Assembly (NCBI RefSeq): GCF_009937955.1
Contig: NZ_AP018439.1
Location: 6,200,001 to 6,264,000, forward strand
Origin: Undibacterium sp. KW1
GTDB lineage: Bacteria > Pseudomonadota > Gammaproteobacteria > Burkholderiales > Burkholderiaceae_D
Direction: 5' to 3'
DNA length: 64,000 nucleotides
In this document: positions 9,595 to 17,271 of the stretch, one piece after another
Numbering within the stretch: the first letter of the stretch is position 1
Layout of the letters: the number at the start of each line of letters is the position of its first letter
Notes under the pieces: model-generated
What the model saw: the letters and a program-made list of their open reading frames with translations, nothing else
The model's database searches: none
What the model was told of the DNA's origin: nothing
Translations under genes and position numbers: made by a program

Positions 9595-10035
9595 ATGGAC
9601 ATGAAATACGAAGTCAGCATAGTTGATACCAGCCATGTAGAAAATATACGTCAGTGCTTCGCCGTATTCAGCTACTTGCGGCCCCACCTGGATGAAGAGG
9701 AATTCATCAGCCGGGTGCAAACCCAGGTGTCTGAAGGCTATACCATTGCCTGCATCTACATGGATGACGAGGTAGTTGCCGCTGCCGGTTATCGCGTGCA
9801 GCATTATCTGGCCTGGGGCAAGATACTCTACCTTGATGATTTGATCACCCACCCGCAAAAGAAAAACGCAGGTTTGGGATCAGCCCTGATGGAATGGGTA
9901 AAGCTGCAGGCAAAGATCTTGAATTGCAGTGAATTGCACCTCGATACTGGTTACCAAAGGCATGATGCACACAGGCTGTATCTGAATAATGGTTTCGACC
10001 TGAGCTGTCACCATCTTTCCAGAAAAATAAGCTGA
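9595..10035 (+). CDS. GNAT-family N-acetyltransferase
   Basis: I chose ATG 9595 because AGAGGG lies about 8 bases upstream; an in-frame TTG at 9574 is less likely. The 146-residue protein has the acetyl-CoA binding motif A (LDDLITHPQKKNAGLGSALM) and the C-terminal YLNNGF element of GNAT enzymes. These transfer an acetyl group to an amine on a small molecule or protein. The acceptor is unknown. Confidence 0.85.
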   Translation: MDMKYEVSIVDTSHVENIRQCFAVFSYLRPHLDEEEFISRVQTQVSEGYTIACIYMDDEVVAAAGYRVQHYLAWGKILYLDDLITHPQKKNAGLGSALMEWVKLQAKILNCSELHLDTGYQRHDAHRLYLNNGFDLSCHHLSRKIS

Positions 10036-10048
10036 ACTCTTTGCCTGA

Positions 10049-10072
10049 ATTCAAACTCAAATTCAAACTCAA
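10049..10072. repeat. Two-copy 12-base tandem repeat
   Basis: ATTCAAACTCAA occurs twice in perfect tandem, followed by a partial third copy (AATTCC). It lies between the GNAT stop codon and the 3' end of the convergent gene. No role is apparent. Confidence 0.7.
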
Positions 10073-10845
10073 AATTCCAGCGGCAAACTCCAACTGGTAG
10101 GTATGACATCATGCCTGACCACGGCGCGCTGTTGCTGGCGGCGTTGCAGGCTGTCGGGGCTCCAGGTTTTTTCCCATCCAGGTGGATAGGCCAGGCCCTC
10201 ACCTTGCCAGTCTGGCAGGCGCTGGCGCACGGCGATCACGGGCAGGTACAGCGGCAAGGGCTGCTCCGGGGTATCTGCTCCAAGGCTATAGGCGTAATTC
10301 GGCAACAAGGCATCACACACTGCGGCAAACCAGGCCGTGTGGTCTTCATCCTGGCCCAGTGCATTTGCCAGGCCAGCCGGATCAAAGCGCGCCAGGGCTT
10401 CTATCAATTCAGCCGTGCTGGCACCGGGTGCATCACCCCAGCCCATGACGGGGTTGAAATTGTAATCGGCACCTGAACCATACCAGCCTTCGCGCCAGGG
10501 TCTTTGCATCCAGTTGCGCGTGCCTGTGAATATCTGCCAGCGCCAGTGCAGGCCAGACGCCTTGGGCCAGCTATACAGATAGAGTTTTTGATAACCGGCA
10601 GCATGCAAGTCCCTGACCATGGCCATCAAACGTGCATGCGGCATGCGTTCTGGCGGGGTGCGGCGGAAAAGTATGGGTTCACCATCGGCATGCTGAACTT
10701 CGTCTGTCGATAAGTTCAAGTCCAGGGTGCGTTTTTCATCACCAAAACGCGCCGCCACCCAGCCACTCAGCAGGTTCACGGCAGTCAACACGCCATAGCC
10801 ACGATGGCGGTGAAAAATAACGGTTCCGGGGGCTATCGGTTTCAT
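10069..10845 (-). CDS. Protein of unknown function with Tudor/CarD-like N-terminus
   Basis: This is a 258-residue cytoplasmic protein with no signal peptide or membrane helix. Residues about 1-45 (PGTVIFHRHRGYGVLTAV, then WVAARFGDEKRTLDL) look like a small beta-barrel of the Tudor/CarD type, which often contacts nucleic acid or polymerase. The middle (about 70-135) is rich in Trp and Tyr, including LYLYSWPKASGLHWRWQIF and WREGWYGSG. I recognise no known family for this part. It is separated from its neighbours and flanked upstream by a large palindromic repeat. Confidence 0.6.
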   Translation of the reverse strand: MKPIAPGTVIFHRHRGYGVLTAVNLLSGWVAARFGDEKRTLDLNLSTDEVQHADGEPILFRRTPPERMPHARLMAMVRDLHAAGYQKLYLYSWPKASGLHWRWQIFTGTRNWMQRPWREGWYGSGADYNFNPVMGWGDAPGASTAELIEALARFDPAGLANALGQDEDHTAWFAAVCDALLPNYAYSLGADTPEQPLPLYLPVIAVRQRLPDWQGEGLAYPPGWEKTWSPDSLQRRQQQRAVVRHDVIPTSWSLPLEF

Positions 10846-10862
10846 ATATCTCTGGTGTATCT

Positions 10863-11129
10863 AGAACTCATTTCATAAATAGGGTGAGATGCGTTTGCCT
10901 CATAACGTGGGCTGGCAAGGCGGACGAGGCGGTCAATAGCTTTGCCTATTGACAACGAGTCCAACGCAGTCCAGCACGCGTTATGAGGCAAACCCTCCGG
11001 GAACTGACGATTTGGGCGCATTGCAGCGTTGTGCCGCTTGCAAAGGCGGACGCCTTAGCTGCGCGTCACGCCTTGCACTGCATCCCAAATCGTCTTGCTC
11101 GCACTCATCCTATTTATGAAATGAGTTCT
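10863..11129. repeat. Large nested palindromic repeat (MITE-like), copy A
   Basis: A perfect 21-base outer inverted repeat (10863-10883 with 11109-11129; left arm AGAACTCATTTCATAAATAGG) encloses two further arms. Arm 1 pairs GTTTGCCTCATAACG (10893-10907) with 10979-10993 and has an inner GTCAATAG / CTATTGAC hairpin. Arm 2 pairs GACGATTTGGG (11006-11016) with 11084-11094. The whole can fold as a three-way junction. It has no convincing ORF. Arm 2 shares two 18-base boxes with the repeat at 60342-60463, so it belongs to a dispersed family. Confidence 0.8.
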
Positions 11130-11259
11130 GGTATGTATCAACAAGCTGTATGCGATGAAATGCAACAGCTTAGTGTAGCAGTTTTCACTGGCCCCCTATG
11201 CGCGTTACAATGTGTCTAATCTAAAATTTTACAAATCCTTTATCTACAGAGACAAGACC

Positions 11260-11745
11260 ATGACTTTGCGCATCATCGCCACCGGCGGCACTTTTGACAA
11301 ACATTATGACGAACTGGCAGGCAAACTCAGCTTTGCAGACAGCCACCTGCCTGAAGTGCTGAAGCGTGCGCGCCTGACGATACCCGTAGAGCTGGAAGTC
11401 TGCATGCTGGTAGATTCATTGGACATGAACGACAGCCACCGCAATACCGTCTTGCAGGCTTGCCAGCAGTCCGCCGAAAAAGCGATTGTTATCATCCACG
11501 GTACCGACACCATGCGTGAAACGGCAGAAGTACTGGGCGCAGCCAATCTCGGCAAGACTATCGTGTTCACTGGTGCCATGATCCCTTACGAAATCGCCAA
11601 TTCAGATGCCTTCTTCAATCTGGGTTTTGCCTGCAGCGCAGCGCAACTCTTGCCAGCCGGTGTACACGTCGCCATGAATGGCAAGGTCTTTCCCTGGAAT
11701 GACGTACAAAAGAACCGTGAAGCTGGCGTATTCGTGAATAAGTAA
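11260..11745 (+). CDS. Single-domain asparaginase homologue
   Basis: I chose ATG 11260 because the family begins with the core strand MTLRIIATGGTFDK; the in-frame extension upstream is unlikely. The 161-residue protein covers only the N-terminal domain of bacterial L-asparaginases. It keeps the nucleophile motif TGGTFD and the second catalytic motif HGTDTM, followed by TIVFTGAMIP. The C-terminal domain, which completes the active site of normal 330-residue enzymes, is absent and no continuation is seen downstream. Activity is therefore uncertain. Confidence 0.82.
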   Translation: MTLRIIATGGTFDKHYDELAGKLSFADSHLPEVLKRARLTIPVELEVCMLVDSLDMNDSHRNTVLQACQQSAEKAIVIIHGTDTMRETAEVLGAANLGKTIVFTGAMIPYEIANSDAFFNLGFACSAAQLLPAGVHVAMNGKVFPWNDVQKNREAGVFVNK

Positions 11746-11750
11746 AATCG

Positions 11751-11800
11751 GTAAGACCGAGTGAGACGAATTGAGACTAAGTGAGACGAACCGAGACCAC
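11751..11800. repeat. Five-unit 10-base tandem repeat before a start codon
   Basis: Five imperfect 10-base units (GTAAGACCGA, GTGAGACGAA, TTGAGACTAA, GTGAGACGAA, CCGAGACCAC) fill the whole gap between the asparaginase stop and ATG 11802. Each of the last four units has a GAG that could weakly mimic a ribosome site. Confidence 0.8.
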
Positions 11801-11801
11801 C

Positions 11802-12296
11802 ATGAAACTGCTGCTCGCGACATTATTGCTGTGTTTTTCCACCCTGACGCAGGCAGCAGAAACGCGTTTTGATTCTGTCTATTTTTTCCAGTCGCAAACT
11901 GAGTTGGAAAAAAAAGGCATCAATGTCGATACCTTTGGCCGTTATACACGTGTCTTGCAAACACAGATTTACAAGGCACTCAAAAAAGCCAAGATGCCTG
12001 CGAGCGCAGGTTATCTGGTCGTGGCAGTACGCTCAGACGGTGAAGTCACCTGCTGGCTCGACATGACCCCTGCCGTGCATGAATATTACGATAACCAGAT
12101 TTATGAAATCGTCAAAAAAGTACCACCTGTGAATGTACAAAGCGGCATCCTGGTGTTTGGTATCAAAATGGCGATAGACACTGCCGTGCATACCAAAAAA
12201 ACCGTACCCGCCCCTGCCGACTGGGCAGAGGCGAAAAAGAAACTGAATGACCCGAATAATATAGAAGAGCTGGTGTTATCCAGATGGCCTGAGTGA
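11802..12296 (+). CDS. Secreted protein of unknown function
   Basis: ATG 11802 begins a signal peptide (MKLLLATLLLCFSTLTQA, cleavage before AETRF), which decides this start over an upstream one. The 164-residue product has alternating strands and helices, including YLVVAVRSDGEVTCWLDMTP and VNVQSGILVFGIKMAI. I recognise no family. The gap to the asparaginase homologue is only 56 bases and is filled by a tandem repeat, so translation or transcription may be linked. Confidence 0.65.
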   Translation: MKLLLATLLLCFSTLTQAAETRFDSVYFFQSQTELEKKGINVDTFGRYTRVLQTQIYKALKKAKMPASAGYLVVAVRSDGEVTCWLDMTPAVHEYYDNQIYEIVKKVPPVNVQSGILVFGIKMAIDTAVHTKKTVPAPADWAEAKKKLNDPNNIEELVLSRWPE

Positions 12297-12303
12297 GCAC
12301 TTT

Positions 12304-13368
12304 TCAGCCTTGTTTTACCAATAGTTTTAAGGCCGCAAGCAGAGCAGTACTTTCATCATCTGTGCCTATGGAAATGCGCAAAAACTCATTTATGCGCGGC
12401 AGCTTGAAATGGCGCACGATAATGCCGGACTGACGCAAGCCCAGGGCGATTTCTTCTGCCGCAAAACGAGGGTGACTGGCGAAGATGAAATTCGTCGCCG
12501 ATGGCAAAACTTCAAAACCCAAATCCCGCATAGTTGCAGCCAGCCTTTCGCGCGTTGCCATCACAGCCTGACAAGTCTGCAAAAAATAATCCTGGTCTTC
12601 AAATGCGGCAATCGCGCCCGCTACTGCCAGCCTGTCCAGCGGGTAAGCATTGAAACTGTTTTTGACACGGTTCAAACCTGCAATCAAATCTGCATGCCCT
12701 GCCGCAAAACCTACCCGCAAACCAGCCAGTGAGCGGGATTTCGACAGCGTGTGCACCACCAGCAAATTGGGGTAGCGGTCTATCAGCGCAATCGCCGTCT
12801 CGCCACCAAAATCAACATAGGCTTCATCAATGACAACGACCGTATCGCGATTGTGTTGCAGCAGGAATTCGATTTTTTCCAGCGGCACGGCACAGCCAGT
12901 TGGCGCATTGGGATTGGCGAAAATAATCCCGCCATTTTCTTGCAGATAATCTTCTACATTGAGTTGAAATCGGGCATCCAGTGGCACGCTTTGGTGATTA
13001 ATTTCATACAGGCCACAATACACAGGATAAAAGCTGTAGCTGATGTCAGGGAAGAGCAAAGGTTGCTGATGTTTGAGCAAAGCCTGAAACACATGGGCCA
13101 GCACTTCGTCAGAGCTGTTACCAACAAAAATCTGGTCTGCCTGCAAGCCATGATATTGGGCGATGACTTTGCACAAGTGATCCGAGCCGGGATCAGGGTA
13201 GAGGCGCAAATCGCCGTTGGTGGCTTGCTGTATCGCCGTCAGTACACGGGGTGAAGGCGGATAAGGATTTTCATTGGTATTGAGCTTGATGAGTTTGGCA
13301 ATCTTGGGTTGCTCACCGGGGGTATAAGGACTCAGCTTGTGGACAACATCACTCCAGTATTTACTCAT
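12304..13368 (-). CDS. hisC: Histidinol-phosphate aminotransferase
   Basis: This PLP enzyme transfers an amino group from glutamate to imidazole acetol phosphate in histidine synthesis. The 354-residue protein has the class I/II fold with [13 protein letters not shown] near the start, NPNAPTG at 152-158, DEAYVDF at 181-187 and the PLP-binding Lys K210 in [16 protein letters not shown]. It lies outside any his operon, which is usual for a second or dispersed copy. Such copies can also act on aromatic 2-oxo acids. It is convergent with the secreted-protein gene, 7 bases away. Confidence 0.92.
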   Translation of the reverse strand: MSKYWSDVVHKLSPYTPGEQPKIAKLIKLNTNENPYPPSPRVLTAIQQATNGDLRLYPDPGSDHLCKVIAQYHGLQADQIFVGNSSDEVLAHVFQALLKHQQPLLFPDISYSFYPVYCGLYEINHQSVPLDARFQLNVEDYLQENGGIIFANPNAPTGCAVPLEKIEFLLQHNRDTVVVIDEAYVDFGGETAIALIDRYPNLLVVHTLSKSRSLAGLRVGFAAGHADLIAGLNRVKNSFNAYPLDRLAVAGAIAAFEDQDYFLQTCQAVMATRERLAATMRDLGFEVLPSATNFIFASHPRFAAEEIALGLRQSGIIVRHFKLPRINEFLRISIGTDDESTALLAALKLLVKQG

Positions 13369-13400
13369 GATCTGACAATTCTATTTAGCGAAAAAATTCT

Positions 13401-13871
13401 TTATGACCCAGCATCCAGATTGACTTTCACTCTTTGCAATAGCTGCTGCAATTGTTCTTGCTCGCGACTATCCATTCCCTGCAATGCCAGGGTATTTAAG
13501 CGTTTGGCTTGCTGACGCAAGACGGTCAACACGCTTTGCCCGTCCGAAGTCAGCGTCAGCCGCACATTGCGCTTGTCGCTTTGATCGGCAACGGCATCGA
13601 GCAAGCCACGGTCACGCAAGCCTTTGATCAGCCTCGCCAGTTGCGCCTTGTCGCGGCCACTGTGCTTGGCCAGGTCACTCTGAGTAGCACCGGGGTGATG
13701 ACCAAAAAAGCCCAATACCTTGCCTTCCATATGGGTAATGTCATGCGGGCCGTCGCGCAGAGCCTGGTATTGCATGGAACGGTATTGATGCATGACCGTA
13801 TGAATAAGGTCCAACACCCCATCCTCATTATTTCTCAGAGAATGGTTGACATTGTCATTTGTTTTGCGCAT
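13401..13871 (-). CDS. MarR-family transcriptional regulator
   Basis: The winged-helix core is clear: MEGKVLGFFGHHPGATQSDL, then GRDKAQLARLIKGLRDRGLL and the wing DQSDKRNVRLTLTSDG. MarR proteins are dimeric repressors released by small ligands. The start is doubtful. ATG 13871 has no ribosome site. A GTG at 13817 or TTG at 13814 follows GAGGA, and starting there would place TATAAT and a TGACATTGTCA palindrome in the promoter. It is divergent from the siderophore-interacting protein gene and probably controls it. Confidence 0.85.
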   Translation of the reverse strand: MRKTNDNVNHSLRNNEDGVLDLIHTVMHQYRSMQYQALRDGPHDITHMEGKVLGFFGHHPGATQSDLAKHSGRDKAQLARLIKGLRDRGLLDAVADQSDKRNVRLTLTSDGQSVLTVLRQQAKRLNTLALQGMDSREQEQLQQLLQRVKVNLDAGS

Positions 13872-13890
13872 TATAGTAGATATTGTCAAC
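13845..13890. promoter_or_regulatory. Candidate MarR operator pair
   Basis: The perfect palindrome TGACA-T-TGTCA is at 13847-13857. A second, inverted copy of its arm (GATATTGTCAAC) is at 13879-13890. A minus-strand TATAAT lies between them. Both fall between or at the starts of the divergent MarR and siderophore-interacting genes, as expected for autoregulation. Confidence 0.45.
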
Positions 13891-13909
13891 TAATTTTATG
13901 GGTGAATAA

Positions 13910-14647
13910 ATGAGTATAGCCTCTGCAAGCAACCGCGTACAACGCATACGCCATGAAATCAAACGCCGCAACCTGCAAGTTGTCCGTGTTGAAAGCCCGA
14001 CGCCGCATTTCCGCCGTATCACCCTCAGTGGTGCTGATCTGCCGGGCTTTATCAGCGCATCTTTTGATGATCACCTCAAATTGATACTTGCCGTCGATAG
14101 TGATCATGCTGTGATGCGAGATTACACACCCAGGCATTACGATGCCGCCAAAGGTGAACTGGTACTGGAATTTTCCATACACGGTGACGGGCCTGCGGCT
14201 GCCTGGGCCAGCCAGGCTGATGTCGGCCATGGCGTCACTGTCGCCGGGCCGCGTGGCTCTTTAGTCATCCCGGTTGATTATGAATGGCATTTACTGGCTG
14301 GCGACGAAACAGCATTGCCAGCGATATCCAGACGCCTGGAAGAATTACCGGCTGGAGTAAGCGCGATGGTTATCCTGCAAGTGCCCCCAACTGAGCGCCG
14401 TGAATTGAGCAGTGCAGCAGATATCAGCATTGTCTGGGTAGATAGCGCGCAAGAGTTTCTGGATACCCTGCGCGCCCTGCCTTTGCCAGAGGGCGATGGC
14501 TATGCCTGGTGCGCCGGCGAAGCTGCGACCATGGCCGCAACACGCCGCATACTGGCTGAAGAAAAAGGTCACGCTGGAGCTGCCATGCGGGTAGCGGCTT
14601 ACTGGAAGCAAGGTTTGATCGCGCATCATGAAAACCTGGAAAGCTAA
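13910..14647 (+). CDS. Siderophore-interacting protein (FAD-dependent ferric reductase family)
   Basis: This 245-residue cytoplasmic protein of the ViuB/SIP family releases iron from siderophores by reduction. The ferredoxin-reductase-like N-terminal barrel contains the FAD contact MRDYTPRHYD (the R-x-Y-T motif), followed by GELVLEFSIHGDGPAAAWA. The C-terminal SIP domain includes LLAGDETALPAISRRLEELP and YAWCAGEAATM. ATG 13910 has GGGTG upstream. It is divergent from a MarR gene with a very short gap, so control by that repressor is likely. Confidence 0.9.
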   Translation: MSIASASNRVQRIRHEIKRRNLQVVRVESPTPHFRRITLSGADLPGFISASFDDHLKLILAVDSDHAVMRDYTPRHYDAAKGELVLEFSIHGDGPAAAWASQADVGHGVTVAGPRGSLVIPVDYEWHLLAGDETALPAISRRLEELPAGVSAMVILQVPPTERRELSSAADISIVWVDSAQEFLDTLRALPLPEGDGYAWCAGEAATMAATRRILAEEKGHAGAAMRVAAYWKQGLIAHHENLES

Positions 14648-14657
14648 TCATTGATGA

Positions 14658-14677
14658 AATCCGGCTACAGCCGGATT
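14658..14677. terminator. Hairpin between convergent genes
   Basis: AATCCGGC-TACA-GCCGGATT is a perfect 8-base stem between the siderophore-interacting gene and the convergent LysR gene. The T tract is poor on both strands, so termination is plausible but weak. Confidence 0.55.
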
Positions 14678-14678
14678 C

Positions 14679-15569
14679 TCATTTGAACTCTTCCACCAAA
14701 AAATCAATCAATGCCCTGACCTTGGCAGGTTGCTGGCGGCGGCTCAGGTAATAGACATACAGGTCAGCCGATGGCAAGGTATAGGCAGGCAAGACGATTT
14801 GCAGCCTGCCGCTTTCCAGGTATTTATTCAAATCCCATTCCGAGCGCACCAGGATGCCGTGGCCATCCAGCGCCCAGTTCAGCACCACGTCGCCGTCATT
14901 GCTGGACACCGCGCCGCGTACTTTGACCAGTTCCACCTTGCGGCCTTTTTCCAGACGCCAGGTGCCATATACATCATCATTTTGCCTGTGCAGGATGCAG
15001 CGGTGATGATGCAGCTCAGCAGGCGTTTGCGGATGCCCGGCCTGTTTCAGATAGGCGGGTGAAGCGCATAAAAAGCGCCGGTTGCTCATGAGTTTGCGGG
15101 CACCCAGGCGTGAATCCGGCAATTCGCCAAAGCGTATCGCCAGGTCATACGCCTCTTCCACCAGGCCTATGGGGCGGTCAGTCAGTTGCAATTGCACTTC
15201 CACCTGTTCATGCAAATGGGCAAAGCGTGACACCAGCGGTGCAATGTGGGTGCGGCCAAAGCCGGGTGTGGCGTTTACCCGCAGCAAACCTTTGGGGACG
15301 CCTCGGCTGCTCGATACCGATTCTTCCATATCGCGGATACTGCCCAGTATCTGCGTTGCCTGCACAAGATAGGATTCGCCTTCGCTGGTCAGACTAAGGC
15401 GGCGTGTGGTGCGGTTGACCAGACGTACACCCAGGCGTTGTTCCATCAACATCAGGCGTTTGGTCACCGCAGGCGGGGTGATACCCAGTTCGCGTGCTGT
15501 CGCCGACAAACTGCCCAGCTTGGCCAGCAGCACGAAAAAAGTCAGCTCAGGGGCGATATCGATATTCAC
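14679..15569 (-). CDS. LysR-family regulator, probable regulator of D-tartrate dehydratase
   Basis: I chose GTG 15569 (MNIDIAPELTFFVLLAKLGS) because this matches the normal LysR start; the longer frame adds a non-conserved hydrophobic leader. The helix-turn-helix is SLSATARELGITPPAVTKRL, and the effector domain follows to residue 296. The C-terminal half (YDLAIRFGELPDSRLGARKL) is typical of the CrgA/DmlR subgroup, whose members often respond to hydroxy- or dicarboxylic acids. It is divergent from the tartrate dehydratase gene, so a role as its activator is likely. Confidence 0.85.
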   Translation of the reverse strand: MNIDIAPELTFFVLLAKLGSLSATARELGITPPAVTKRLMLMEQRLGVRLVNRTTRRLSLTSEGESYLVQATQILGSIRDMEESVSSSRGVPKGLLRVNATPGFGRTHIAPLVSRFAHLHEQVEVQLQLTDRPIGLVEEAYDLAIRFGELPDSRLGARKLMSNRRFLCASPAYLKQAGHPQTPAELHHHRCILHRQNDDVYGTWRLEKGRKVELVKVRGAVSSNDGDVVLNWALDGHGILVRSEWDLNKYLESGRLQIVLPAYTLPSADLYVYYLSRRQQPAKVRALIDFLVEEFK

Positions 15570-15601
15570 TTGAAGTAAATAATGGTTTAAATATGAGTGA
15601 A

Positions 15602-15643
15602 TTATATAGCTATAAATGAAGAGTAAGCTTTGAGCATACAAAG
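15602..15643. promoter_or_regulatory. Candidate LysR operators ahead of D-tartrate dehydratase
   Basis: The palindrome TTATATAGCTATAA is at 15602-15615, and CTTTG-N6-CAAAG is at 15628-15643. Both lie in the 106-base gap shared by the divergent LysR and dehydratase genes. They are candidates for the recognition and activation sites of the regulator. Confidence 0.35.
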
Positions 15644-15675
15644 TTTGCCCTCATCACCTATCAGGATAAAGCCAA

Positions 15676-16842
15676 ATGAAAATCGTAGAAATCCGCGAAC
15701 AAACCGTTCCCATCAGTTCACCCATACGCAATGCCTATATTGATTTCAGCAAGATGACGCTGAGTCTGGTCGCTGTTGTAACGGACGTGGTCAGAGATGG
15801 CAAGCGCGTCATCGGTTACGGTTTCAATTCCAATGGCCGCTATGGGCAAGGTAAACTCATGCGCGAACGCTTCATCCCGCGCGTGCTGGAAGCTGCACCA
15901 GAAAGCCTGATCAATGATGCCGGTGATAATCTTGACCCGCACAAGATCTGGAACTGCATGTTCACCAATGAAAAACCCGGCGGCCACGGTGAGCGCTCGG
16001 TAGCCATCGGTACCATCGACATGGCAGTCTGGGATGCGGTATCCAAGATAGAAGGCAAGCCATTGTTCCAGTTATTCGCCGAACGCTATGGCAATGACAC
16101 GCCAGACCGCAATATTTTCGTCTATGCAGCAGGTGGTTACTACTACCCCGGCCAGAACCACGACAAACTCAAGGATGAAATGCGCAGCTATATTGACCGT
16201 GGCTATACCGTGGTCAAGAAAAAGATAGGCGGTGCCTCGCTCGATGAAGACTTGCGCCGCATCGACTCCGTCTTGAGCGTCTTGGGTGATGGCCAAAAAC
16301 TTGCGGTCGATGCGAATGGCCGTTTCGATCTCGACACTGCTATACAGTATGCCAAGGCACTCTCGCAATACGACCTGTTCTGGTATGAAGAACCGGGCGA
16401 CCCGCTGGATTTTGAATTGCAGGCCACGCTGCGCAATTACTACCCCAATCCCATGGCGACAGGTGAAGACCTGTTCTCGATGCAGGATGCCCGCAATCTC
16501 ATACGCTATGGCGGCATGCGTGCTGACCGCGACTGGTTGCAATTCGATTGCGCCCTCAGCTATGGCCTCGTCGAATACCTGCGCACGCTGGACATGTTGC
16601 GTGGACATGGCTGGTCAGCCAAACGCTGCATCCCCCATGGTGGTCACCAGATGTCATTGAATATTGCTGCTGGCCTGGGCCTTGGTGGCAATGAATCCTA
16701 TCCCGATCTGTTCCAGCCCTATGGCGGTTTCCCGGATGGTGTGAAGGTAGAAAACGGCCACATCCTGCTGCCAGAATTGCCAGGCATAGGTTTTGAAGGC
16801 AAGGCGGATTTGTATGCGCAGATGCGCAAGCTGGCTGAGTAA
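15676..16842 (+). CDS. tarD: D(-)-tartrate dehydratase (enolase superfamily)
   Basis: This enzyme dehydrates D-tartrate to oxaloacetate. The 388-residue protein is very close to the characterised Bradyrhizobium TarD as I recall it (for example ISSPIRNAYIDF, GYGFNSNGRYGQG and CIPHGGHQMSLNIAAG). The expected active-site residues are present: K183 in the K-x-K motif, D212, E238 and E264 as metal ligands, and H321. All sit one position below the published numbering. AGGATAAAG precedes ATG 15676. A LysR gene is divergent. No tartrate transporter is adjacent. Confidence 0.93.
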   Translation: MKIVEIREQTVPISSPIRNAYIDFSKMTLSLVAVVTDVVRDGKRVIGYGFNSNGRYGQGKLMRERFIPRVLEAAPESLINDAGDNLDPHKIWNCMFTNEKPGGHGERSVAIGTIDMAVWDAVSKIEGKPLFQLFAERYGNDTPDRNIFVYAAGGYYYPGQNHDKLKDEMRSYIDRGYTVVKKKIGGASLDEDLRRIDSVLSVLGDGQKLAVDANGRFDLDTAIQYAKALSQYDLFWYEEPGDPLDFELQATLRNYYPNPMATGEDLFSMQDARNLIRYGGMRADRDWLQFDCALSYGLVEYLRTLDMLRGHGWSAKRCIPHGGHQMSLNIAAGLGLGGNESYPDLFQPYGGFPDGVKVENGHILLPELPGIGFEGKADLYAQMRKLAE

Positions 16843-16858
16843 TTGGCTTGCAAAATGA

Positions 16859-17251
16859 TCAGCAATACCAGCGCCAGGCAGCCAGCATCTGACGGGCGTC
16901 CGCACTGCCAGCCAGCAATTCGTCCAGATCCAGAGTGACTTGCGCACGTGCGGCGGCTGTCAATTCATAGGTGTCATCAAAAGCCTGTTCATCCAGTTCG
17001 CGCATGGTATTTGCGACACAGGCGATGGCGGCAAAGGCTGTCAGCAAGTCTGGTGCAAACAGCTGGAAATCAGGCTTGCCACCCGCGTTCAGTGATAGAC
17101 CAGTAGGCCCGACTTTTTCATGGACTATTTCACCCCATGGGCCTATCTGTTCATAAAGGCTGGCAACAATCACAGGCAGGGCTACTTCACCCTGCCAGTC
17201 ACTTGCTGCTTGCGGGCGTAATTCTCCCCAGGGTGACAGCAAGTCACGCAA
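16859..17251 (-). CDS. Unrecognised small acidic protein
   Basis: This is a 130-residue frame with no signal peptide or membrane helix. It contains two PWGE motifs (SPWGELRP and GPWGEIVHEKVGP) and an acidic helical C-terminus (TLDLDELLAGSADARQML). The only good start is TTG 17251, which has no clear ribosome site, so the true N-terminus may differ. It follows alaC by 20 bases on the same strand and could be translated from that transcript. I recognise no family. Confidence 0.5.
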   Translation of the reverse strand: MRDLLSPWGELRPQAASDWQGEVALPVIVASLYEQIGPWGEIVHEKVGPTGLSLNAGGKPDFQLFAPDLLTAFAAIACVANTMRELDEQAFDDTYELTAAARAQVTLDLDELLAGSADARQMLAAWRWYC

Positions 17252-17271
17252 GACAGCAATAGTGATCGTGC

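Noticed and set aside
10008..10202. Frame with a Phe-Glu repeat
   Set aside because: The repeat comes from reading the 12-base tandem repeat in the reverse direction.
10863..11129. Possible tRNA-like cloverleaf or structured RNA gene
   Set aside because: The three-armed fold is too large, has no anticodon or T-loop features, and part of it recurs elsewhere as a repeat.
11751..11800. Possible CRISPR-like repeats
   Set aside because: Units are 10 bases and directly adjacent without spacers, so this is a simple tandem repeat.
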